Below are positions 33,793-40,542 of a stretch of 64,000 nt of DNA, one piece after another. The notes below the pieces were generated by a model. The model saw only the letters and a list, made by a program, of their open reading frames with translations, searched no databases and was not told the origin of the DNA. Made by a program: the position numbers and the translations under genes. Position 1 is the stretch's first letter. Each line of letters begins with the position of its first letter. The DNA is from Mycobacterium paraense (GTDB lineage Bacteria; Actinomycetota; Actinomycetes; Mycobacteriales; Mycobacteriaceae): assembly GCF_002101815.1 (NCBI RefSeq), contig NZ_LQPM01000020.1, positions 1 to 64,000 on the forward strand, in the 5' to 3' direction.

Positions 33793-34587
33793 GTGGATCC
33801 CGAGGCGCTGCGCATGCTGGCCGATTCCCTGCGCACCACCATGACCGCCGCGAGCGGCGCCAAGCTCGACGCGGCGTTGAACGACGTCGGCTGGCGCGAC
33901 ATGCTCGATGAAATACCGGACGTCGCAGTGCCTTTGGTGTTCCGGCTGCTGGGCGAGACCGGCGCGCACGCCCCCGTGCTCAACGACGTCGTGACGGGCG
34001 CGGCCGGCGGCACCCCGCCGCTGCCGTTTGCGGGCGGCTGCTGGGTGGTGTGGGAGCGCGGCGACGGTCCCGGCTCGGCGCTCGATGACGAGCTGCCCAT
34101 ACACCGTGCGGCGCAAGGGGATCCACTGCCGCAGGACGCGCTGGCCGCCGGCCGGCGGGCGGTGGGCTGGTGGCTGATCGGGACCAGCCGGGCGATGCTG
34201 TCCCTGGCGCGCCAGCACGCCCTGGATCGCGTTCAATTCGGCAGGCACATCAGCTCCTTTCAGGCGATCCGGCACCGGCTGGCCGAGACGCTCGTCGCGA
34301 TCGAGGGTGCCGAGGCGACCCTGCACGCCGCCGCACCGCCGGACGACGCGGACGGGCTGGCCGCCCTGCTCGCCAAGGCCGCGGCCGGTCAGGCCGCACT
34401 GACCGCCGCGCGCCACTGCCAGCAGGTGCTGGGGGGGATCGGTTTCACCGCAGAGCACCCGCTGCACCGCCATGTCAAGCGGGCGCTCATCCTCGACGGC
34501 CTGCTCGGCAGCAGCCGGGAGCTGACCCGCGAGGCCGGAACGATACTGCGAGCCAAAGGCTTTGCGCCGCGGCTGGCTCAGCTGTAA
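33793..34587 (+). CDS. Truncated acyl-CoA dehydrogenase-like partner (FadE small subunit)
   Basis: A 264-residue homologue lacking the whole central beta domain and its EPGxGSD motif. The C-terminal helical domain is clear, with LDRVQFGRHISSFQAIRHRLAE near 145-166 and QVLGGIGFTAEHPLHRHVKRA near 212-232. AAGGAG overlaps the stop of the upstream gene and places the GTG start at 33793. It is almost certainly the non-identical subunit of a heterotetramer with 32692-33789. Confidence 0.9.
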   Translation: MDPEALRMLADSLRTTMTAASGAKLDAALNDVGWRDMLDEIPDVAVPLVFRLLGETGAHAPVLNDVVTGAAGGTPPLPFAGGCWVVWERGDGPGSALDDELPIHRAAQGDPLPQDALAAGRRAVGWWLIGTSRAMLSLARQHALDRVQFGRHISSFQAIRHRLAETLVAIEGAEATLHAAAPPDDADGLAALLAKAAAGQAALTAARHCQQVLGGIGFTAEHPLHRHVKRALILDGLLGSSRELTREAGTILRAKGFAPRLAQL

Positions 34588-34643
34588 CGGCCGGCCACGC
34601 TCCTGCGCGTACACTCGTCTGGCAACCACGACGATGGGACGCG

Positions 34644-34907
34644 ATGAGTCAGCCCGATGCACCCCGCAACGAGGTCGGCGTTGCCTCGCTGCTCGTGGGC
34701 CTGGTCGCGCTCCTCACCTGCTGGCTGCTCATCGGGGTCCCCTTCGGCATCGCCGCGGTGATCACCGGCGACGTCGCCCGCCGGCGGGTGCAGCGCGGCG
34801 AGGCGAACAATCCGCGAATCGCCCTCGCGGGCATGGTTTTAGGGGCGGTGTCGATCGCCGCGGGGCTGGTCGCGATCGGCTATTACGCGTGGTCGGACGC
34901 CCGCTAG
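34644..34907 (+). CDS. Small membrane protein, DUF4190-like
   Basis: An 87-residue protein with two predicted membrane helices at about 13-39 (VASLLVGLVALLTCWLLIGV region) and 58-82. A short basic loop (ARRRVQRGEANN) joins them. This is the layout of DUF4190 proteins. It is 56 bp after the FadE pair and may have its own expression. Its stop codon overlaps, tail to tail, the stop of the fadE on the opposite strand. Function unknown. Confidence 0.8.
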   Translation: MSQPDAPRNEVGVASLLVGLVALLTCWLLIGVPFGIAAVITGDVARRRVQRGEANNPRIALAGMVLGAVSIAAGLVAIGYYAWSDAR

Positions 34908-36079
34908 TTGCGCGGCAGGCCGAGCACCCGTTCGGCGATGATATTCCGCTGGATCTCGGACGTGCCGCCGGCGATGGTCGCGGCGAAGCTGCGCGCGTAC
35001 CGGTCGAACCAGCTGCGGTAGTGGCTGTCGAGGTTCAGCGGGGCGAACGGGGCGGTGACCGCGTGGTACACCAGCCCGTCGGCGTCCGCGGCGTTGAGCG
35101 CGTCCTCGGAGGCGCGTTGCAGGGCCTCGGAGCCGAGCAGCTTGAGCACCGACTGCGCGGGCACGTCCTCTTCCCCGCGGGCCGCGCGCGCCAGGGCCGC
35201 CGACCCCAGCAGCCGCAGCGCGTAGGAATCCATCACCAGCGTCGCGTAGCGGTCGCGCTCCAGCGACCCTGACGGGCTGAAATCGATGGTGAGCTCGTGC
35301 AATAGGTCGACGTAGCCCATCCACAGCATGACCCGTTCGTGGCCGAGGGAACCGGTCGCCACGCGCCAGCCCTCGTTGAGCTCGCCCACCAGGTTCTCGG
35401 CCGGCACGCGAGCGTCGGTGAAAAACACCTCGTTGAAGTCGACTTCGTTGTCGTCACACATCGACGCGAAGGGGCGGCGCACCACACCCGGAGTATCGGT
35501 GGGAATCATCAGCGCGCTGATGCCCTTGTGTTTGGGTTTGTCCGGATCGGTGCGCACGAACGCCAGCAGCACGTCGGCATCGTGCGCGCCCGACGTCCAC
35601 ACCTTCTGGCCATTGACCACGAAGTGGTCTCCGTCCAGCACCGCCCGTGTCCTCAGCGACGCCAGGTCCGAGCCCGCACCGGGCTCGCTCATCCCCAGCG
35701 ACGCGGTGATCTCGGCCCGCAGAATCGGCACCGCCCAGCGCCGCTTCTGCTCGGCAGTGCCGAACGTCAACAACGACGCCGCGATGATGCCCACGCCCTG
35801 CGGGTTGAAGCTTTGATAGATGCGCCGGCGCCCCAATTCCTCCAGGTACACGTATTGCTGTAGCAGCGTTGCGTTGCGGCCCCCGAATTCCGGTGGATTG
35901 CCGGGCAGCAGCCAGCCGCTGTCGAAGAGCAGCCGCTGCCAGCGCCGCGCCCATTCCGGGATGTGCGAGCTCGAGCGCGGCCGCTCCACCGCCTCGGCCT
36001 CGGCGGGAAGGTGTGCGTCCAAGAAGGCCACGAACTCGGCGCGAAACGCCTCGACGTCGGCGTCAAAGGTCAGCTGCAC
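34904..36079 (-). CDS. Acyl-CoA dehydrogenase (FadE family)
   Basis: A third 391-residue member of the MQLTFD group, aligned throughout with those at 171 and 10337. SEPGAGSD is at 131-138 and GGTSEIQRNIIAERVLGLP ends the protein. It is transcribed divergently from the TetR gene at 36232, and the perfect GAGAAT dyad lies 82 bp upstream. No small FadE lies next to it; the partner could be one of the other small subunits or it may be homomeric. Confidence 0.93.
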   Translation of the reverse strand: MQLTFDADVEAFRAEFVAFLDAHLPAEAEAVERPRSSSHIPEWARRWQRLLFDSGWLLPGNPPEFGGRNATLLQQYVYLEELGRRRIYQSFNPQGVGIIAASLLTFGTAEQKRRWAVPILRAEITASLGMSEPGAGSDLASLRTRAVLDGDHFVVNGQKVWTSGAHDADVLLAFVRTDPDKPKHKGISALMIPTDTPGVVRRPFASMCDDNEVDFNEVFFTDARVPAENLVGELNEGWRVATGSLGHERVMLWMGYVDLLHELTIDFSPSGSLERDRYATLVMDSYALRLLGSAALARAARGEEDVPAQSVLKLLGSEALQRASEDALNAADADGLVYHAVTAPFAPLNLDSHYRSWFDRYARSFAATIAGGTSEIQRNIIAERVLGLPRN

Positions 36080-36161
36080 TGCGCTCCTTGAATGGCGGTT
36101 TCCGGATTCTCCGGCACGGCGCGTTATGCTCTTGCGATTGCGCTTCCATACACGCGTCTAA

Positions 36162-36176
36162 GAGAATAGTATTCTC
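36162..36176. promoter_or_regulatory. Perfect GAGAAT-N3-ATTCTC operator candidate (site 3), at TetR/fadE divergent promoter
   Basis: GAGAAT AGT ATTCTC lies between fadE (start 36079, minus) and TetR (start 36232, plus), 55 bp before the regulator. A repressor gene with its own site next to a divergent target gene is the classic TetR layout. This makes the 36232 product the best candidate to bind all copies. Confidence 0.7.
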
Positions 36177-36231
36177 GTCGTGAGAAAGTTACAATCTCCG
36201 ACACGGCGTCCATAGGGGGTCGAGCGCACCG

Positions 36232-36948
36232 ATGGCACGGCGTTCTCCGGTAGAGTCCAATCATGTTCTCCCCACGCGGCAATCGTCTGAGCCGACCGTG
36301 ACGAGCCCAAGCGAAGAACCCGCCTGGAAGCAGCGCGCCGTCGAACGCTCCATCAAAACCGCGAAACTGCGGGCGGCGCAGCGCGTTCAGCGCTTCCTCG
36401 ACGCGGCGCAGGCCATCATCATCGAGAAGGGCAGCACGGACTTTACCGTCCAGGAGGTCGTCGACCGGTCCCGCCAGTCCTTGCGGAGTTTCTACCTGCA
36501 GTTCGACGGCAAGCACGAGCTGCTGCTCGCGCTGTTCGAAGACGCCCTGAGCCGGTCGGCCGACCAGATCCGCGCGGCCACCGAGAGCCAGACCGACCCG
36601 CTGGAGCGCCTGAAGGTCGCCATCGAGCTGTTGTACGAGGCGTCACGCCCCGACCCGACGGCCAAGCGGCCGCTGTTCACCGACTTTGCGCCGCGCCTGC
36701 TGGTTACGCATCCGGCCGAGGTCAAGGTCGCGCACGCCCCGCTGCTGGCGTTGCTGACCGAGCTCATGGAGGCGGCTTCCGACGCCGGCAAGCTGCGTGC
36801 GGGCGTCAACCCGCGGCGGGTCGCCGCCATGGCCATGCAGACCGTCATGTTCATCGCGCAATCCAGCGGCGGCTCCGACGACGCGACGGTCCACCCCATC
36901 ACCGCCGATGAGGTGTGGGATTTCTGCTCACGCGGATTCGTCGGCTGA
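36232..36948 (+). CDS. TetR/AcrR family regulator, candidate master of the GAGAAT regulon
   Basis: A 238-residue TetR protein. A basic/polar N-terminal extension of about 48 residues precedes the DNA-binding domain (RFLDAAQAIIIEKGSTDFTVQEVVDRSRQSLRSFYLQF, about 54-91). The C-terminal ligand domain is about 110-235. An internal GTG near 36299 is an alternative start. A perfect copy of the recurrent dyad is directly upstream, and the divergent gene is a fadE. I infer that it represses, in absence of ligand, the fadE, Rieske and P450 operons that carry the same site. Confidence 0.88.
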   Translation: MARRSPVESNHVLPTRQSSEPTVTSPSEEPAWKQRAVERSIKTAKLRAAQRVQRFLDAAQAIIIEKGSTDFTVQEVVDRSRQSLRSFYLQFDGKHELLLALFEDALSRSADQIRAATESQTDPLERLKVAIELLYEASRPDPTAKRPLFTDFAPRLLVTHPAEVKVAHAPLLALLTELMEAASDAGKLRAGVNPRRVAAMAMQTVMFIAQSSGGSDDATVHPITADEVWDFCSRGFVG

Positions 36949-37013
36949 CCCTTCGCCGCGGCGCCCGGTTGGCGTGAGCAATCTGAGCAAATAGCGCACG
37001 ACGTTTGCCTCCC

Positions 37014-37028
37014 GAGAATCTGATTCTC
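37014..37028. promoter_or_regulatory. Perfect GAGAAT-N3-ATTCTC operator candidate (site 4)
   Basis: GAGAAT CTG ATTCTC in the 213-bp gap between the TetR gene and the P450 at 37162. A small perfect hairpin, CACCCG-N4-CGGGTG, follows at 37072-37087. The dyad is identical to site 2 at 28834 including the spacer. Confidence 0.67.
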
Positions 37029-37161
37029 TAATATCTAGAACCAGAACTAGCTGAAACGGATTCGTCGTTGACACCCGTTGGCGGGTGATGACAGAGTCAC
37101 GTGCGGCACGATCCGCGATTCCGGGGGGAACGCGGTTCCGGCGAGAGGCGATTGACCACCC

Positions 37162-38364
37162 GTGACACTCAGCGCGCCCAGCGAAATTCACTTCGACCCG
37201 TACGACGTGGGGCTGAACGCCGACCCCTACCCGATGTTTCGGCGGCTGCGCGAAGAGGCGCCGCTGTATTACAACGAGCAGCACGACTTCTACGCGCTGA
37301 GCCGGTTCGACGACGTGGACCGCGGGCTGGTCGACTACCAGACCTTCAGCTCGGCGAAGGGCGCCATCCTCGAGCTGATCAAGGCGAACATCGACATCCC
37401 GCCAGGGGTGATCTTGTTCGAGGATCCGCCGATCCATGACGTCCACCGCAAGCTGCTGTCCCGGATGTTCACGCCGCGCAAGATCAACGATCTCGAGCCG
37501 AAGATCCGCGAATTCTGTGCTCGCAGTTTGGATCCGCTGGTCGGCACGGACCGGTTCGACTTCGTCGCCGACCTCGGAGCGCAGATGCCCATGCGGGTGA
37601 TCGGCATGCTGCTGGGCATTCCCGAGGAGTACCAGGAGGCCGCCCGCGACCGCGCCAACGCCAACCTGCGCACCGAAGCGGGCAAGCCGATGGATGCCAC
37701 GGCCGACCACATGATGAACGGCGAATTCTTCGGCCAGTTCATCGACTGGCGGGCCGAGCACCCCTCCGACGACATCATGACCGAACTTCTGCACGCCGAG
37801 TTCGAGGACGAAACGGGAACCGCCCGGCGGCTCACCCGCGAGGAACTGCTCATCTACATCAGCGTCGTCTCCGGGGCCGGCAACGAGACCACCACGCGGC
37901 TGATCGGCTGGACCGGCAAGGTGCTGGCCGAACACCCCGAGCAGCGGCGCGCGTTGGTCGCCGACCGGTCGCTGATCCCCGCGGCGATCGAGGAGTTGCT
38001 GCGCTTCGAACCGCCGGCGCCGCACGTCGCCCGCTACGTCACCCGCGACGTCGAGTACTACGGCCAACGCGTGCCCGCCGGCAGCGTCATGATGATGCTC
38101 GTCGGTGCGGCCAATCGCGATCACCGCCAATTCCCCCCGGACGGAGACGTTTTCGACATCCGGCGCGAACCGCACCAACACCTGACGTTCAGTGTCGGCA
38201 CTCATTACTGTCTCGGCTCGGCGCTGGCGCGCCTGGAGGGCCGCATCGCACTCGAGGAGATCTTGAAGCGCTTTCCCGACTGGGACGTCGACCTTGCCGC
38301 CGCCAAGCTGTCCCCGACTTCCACCGTGCGGGGATGGGAGACCATGCCGGCCGTTCTCGGCTGA
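37162..38364 (+). CDS. Cytochrome P450
   Basis: A 400-residue P450. The I-helix motif is AGNETT (239-244), ExxR is at 288-291, and Cys360 is the haem ligand in FSVGTHYCLG. The N-terminal region resembles the P450 at 18625. It has no adjacent ferredoxin, unlike the other three P450s in the window, so it must borrow one. The GTG start is followed downstream by two SDR genes at 28 and 12 bp, which suggests successive oxidation of an introduced hydroxyl group. Confidence 0.94.
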   Translation: MTLSAPSEIHFDPYDVGLNADPYPMFRRLREEAPLYYNEQHDFYALSRFDDVDRGLVDYQTFSSAKGAILELIKANIDIPPGVILFEDPPIHDVHRKLLSRMFTPRKINDLEPKIREFCARSLDPLVGTDRFDFVADLGAQMPMRVIGMLLGIPEEYQEAARDRANANLRTEAGKPMDATADHMMNGEFFGQFIDWRAEHPSDDIMTELLHAEFEDETGTARRLTREELLIYISVVSGAGNETTTRLIGWTGKVLAEHPEQRRALVADRSLIPAAIEELLRFEPPAPHVARYVTRDVEYYGQRVPAGSVMMMLVGAANRDHRQFPPDGDVFDIRREPHQHLTFSVGTHYCLGSALARLEGRIALEEILKRFPDWDVDLAAAKLSPTSTVRGWETMPAVLG

Positions 38365-38391
38365 GCCGTTGAGGAAATGAGGTAGGAGCCA

Positions 38392-39240
38392 ATGACTGGA
38401 CGTGTTGAAGGCAAAGTCGCTTTCATCACCGGGGCGGCGCGCGGTCAGGGCCGCAGCCACGCGGTGCGGTTGGCGCAGGAGGGCGCCGACATCATCGCCG
38501 TCGACATCTGCAAGCCGATCCGCGACGGCCTTCCGGACACCGCGATCCCCGCGTCGACACCCGAGGATCTGGCCGAGACCGCCGACCTCGTCAAGGGCCA
38601 CAACCGCCGCATCTTCACGGCCGAAGTCGACGTGCGTGACTACGCCGCCCTCAAGGCCGCCGTCGACAGCGGTGTTGAGCAGCTGGGCCGGCTCGACATC
38701 ATCGTGGCCAACGCCGGCATCGGCAATGGCGGTGAAACGCTGGACAAGACCAGCGAAGAGGACTGGACGGAGATGATCGACGTCAACCTGTCCGGGGTGT
38801 GGAAATCGGTGAAAGCCGGTGTCCCCCACATCCTTGCGGGCGGCCGCGGCGGGTCGATCATCTTGACCAGCTCGGTCGGCGGGCTCAAGGCCTACCCGCA
38901 CACCGGCCACTACGTCGCCGCCAAACACGGCGTGGTCGGCCTGATGCGGGCGTTCGGGGTTGAATTGGGGCAGCACATGATTCGCGTCAACTCCGTGCAC
39001 CCCACCCACGTGAGCACCGCGATGATCATGAACGAGGGGACCTGGCGGATGTTCCGGCCGGATCTGGAGAACCCGGGTCCCGACGACATGGCGCCGATTT
39101 GCCAGATGTTCCACACGCTGCCCGTCCCGTGGGTGGAACCGGTGGACATCAGCAACGCGGTGCTGTTCTTCGCCTCCGACGAGTCCCGCTACGTCACCGG
39201 GGTGACCCTGCCCATCGACGCGGGTAGCTGCCTGAAATAG
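38392..39240 (+). CDS. Mycofactocin-coupled SDR-family oxidoreductase
   Basis: A 282-residue SDR with the extended cofactor pattern GAARGQGRSHAVRLAQEGADI (about 14-34) and a loop of some 25 residues after VDICKPI. This is diagnostic of the mycofactocin-coupled (carveol dehydrogenase-like) subfamily, which holds NAD(H) tightly and passes electrons to mycofactocin. The catalytic YVAAK is near 178. AGGAG precedes the ATG. It follows the P450, so it likely oxidises the alcohol that the P450 makes. Confidence 0.9.
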   Translation: MTGRVEGKVAFITGAARGQGRSHAVRLAQEGADIIAVDICKPIRDGLPDTAIPASTPEDLAETADLVKGHNRRIFTAEVDVRDYAALKAAVDSGVEQLGRLDIIVANAGIGNGGETLDKTSEEDWTEMIDVNLSGVWKSVKAGVPHILAGGRGGSIILTSSVGGLKAYPHTGHYVAAKHGVVGLMRAFGVELGQHMIRVNSVHPTHVSTAMIMNEGTWRMFRPDLENPGPDDMAPICQMFHTLPVPWVEPVDISNAVLFFASDESRYVTGVTLPIDAGSCLK

Positions 39241-39251
39241 GGTCCCGTCCT

Positions 39252-40088
39252 ATGGACGGATTCGAAGGACGCGCCGCGGTGGTCACCGGTGGGGCGAGCG
39301 GCATCGGTTTTGCGACCGCCACCGAGTTTGCCCGCCGCGGCGCCCGGCTGGTGCTCGCCGACGTCGATCAGCCCGCGCTGGAGCAGGCCGTCGCACGGTT
39401 GCGCGGCGAGGGCTTTGACGCGCACGGGGTGATGTGCGACGTGCGGCATCTCGAGGAGATGGTGCACCTCGCGGAAGAGGCTTTCCGCCTGCTCGGCCAG
39501 GTTGACGTGCTGTTCAGTAACGCCGGGATCGTCGTCGCGGGTCCCCTCGCGCAGATGACGCACGACGACTGGCGCTGGGTGATCGACATCGACCTGTGGG
39601 GCTCGATCCACGCCGTCGAGGCCTTCCTGCCGAGACTCCTCGAGCAGGGTACCGGTGGCCACATCGCGTTCACCGCGTCGTTCGCCGGGCTCGTGCCCAA
39701 CGCGGGCCTGGGCGCGTACGGCGTCGCCAAGTACGGCGTCGTGGGCCTGGCGGAGACCCTGGCGCGCGAAGTCAAGGACAACGGCATCGGCGTATCGGTG
39801 CTGTGCCCGATGGTCGTCGAGACCAAGCTGGTCTCCAACTCGGAACGCATTCGCGGCGCGGACTACGGGCTGGCGTCGGCGCCCGACGTGACGGGCTCGC
39901 TGGGCCCGCTCCCGGCGCAGGACCAGACGCTGGGGGTCGACGAGGTCGCCAGGCTGACGGCCGACGCGATCGTGGCCAACCGGCTGTACGTCCTGCCGCA
40001 CGAGGCGGCGCGCGCCTCGGTAAAGCGTCGGTTCGAGCGGATTGACCGTACGTTCGACGAACAGGCTGCCGAGGGCTGGGCCCACTAG
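39252..40088 (+). CDS. SDR-family oxidoreductase
   Basis: A 278-residue classical SDR with TGGASGIG near 12-19, SNAG near 93, and YGVAK (YxxxK) near 160. The C-terminal extension has an RRFERIDRTFDEQ segment. It begins 12 bp after the mycofactocin SDR and ends the P450 operon. Its last 317 bp are overlapped on the opposite strand by the open frame of a membrane protein gene. Substrate unknown; a second oxidation or a reduction step in the same pathway is likely. Confidence 0.9.
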   Translation: MDGFEGRAAVVTGGASGIGFATATEFARRGARLVLADVDQPALEQAVARLRGEGFDAHGVMCDVRHLEEMVHLAEEAFRLLGQVDVLFSNAGIVVAGPLAQMTHDDWRWVIDIDLWGSIHAVEAFLPRLLEQGTGGHIAFTASFAGLVPNAGLGAYGVAKYGVVGLAETLAREVKDNGIGVSVLCPMVVETKLVSNSERIRGADYGLASAPDVTGSLGPLPAQDQTLGVDEVARLTADAIVANRLYVLPHEAARASVKRRFERIDRTFDEQAAEGWAH

Positions 40089-40491
40089 GGATCCGCACGG
40101 GGATGAACAATGCCGCCGCCGCCAACACGGCCAGCGACAACAGAATTCCGTTCACCGTCGCATCCCGGGTGTTGTACATGTGCAGCATCGACAGGTGATA
40201 CGCGCAATGCAGCGTGTTGAAGACGAGCCACATCACCGCGGTCACCCTGACCAGGGTTTGGTTGGCCACCAGCACGAACGCCACGGCGGTGACGGCCGCC
40301 ATGGCCAGAAACATCGCCCCGACGTCTTTGGCGAAGTGCTCGTTGTACGGGCCGAGTTGAGGCAGCCAGCTCATACCCAAACCGGGATAGGTGTCATACC
40401 AGTGGCGCGGCGCCGCGTAGGCCCAACCGCCCGTCACCGCGCCGCTCACGCCCAACAGGGCCAATACGCTTCGATGCAGTAATGCGTTCAT
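39772..40491 (-). CDS. Small membrane protein with long antisense C-terminal extension
   Basis: The N-terminal 140 residues look real: four probable membrane helices (about 7-27, 59-77, 85-103 and 113-131), AAGGG before the ATG, and a plausible start at 40491. From about residue 135 the frame runs antisense through the 3' third of the SDR gene as an Arg/Pro-rich tail of about 100 residues. That tail looks like shadow sequence, kept open by high GC. The gene lies 51 bp upstream of nothing on its strand except the CoA-transferase operon end. Function unknown. Confidence 0.6.
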   Translation of the reverse strand: MNALLHRSVLALLGVSGAVTGGWAYAAPRHWYDTYPGLGMSWLPQLGPYNEHFAKDVGAMFLAMAAVTAVAFVLVANQTLVRVTAVMWLVFNTLHCAYHLSMLHMYNTRDATVNGILLSLAVLAAAALFIPVRIPSGPSPRQPVRRTYGQSARTDALPRRAPPRAAGRTAGWPRSRRPSAWRPRRPPASGPAPGAGPASPSRRAPTPARSPRRECVPSWRPAWSRRPSGTAPIRRCRCP

Positions 40492-40542
40492 GCCCTTTAG
40501 ACTCCGCAGCGGTCACAAATGTGACACCTCGGCCACCACCGG

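Noticed and set aside
37036-37049. KstR-like motif (TAGAACCAGAACTA) before the P450
   Set aside because: Only one half matches the KstR palindrome; the second half has two mismatches and breaks the symmetry. The GAGAAT dyad beside it is stronger.
36928-39114. 728-residue open frame on the minus strand
   Set aside because: Antisense to a P450 and an SDR with full motifs; no recognisable domain.
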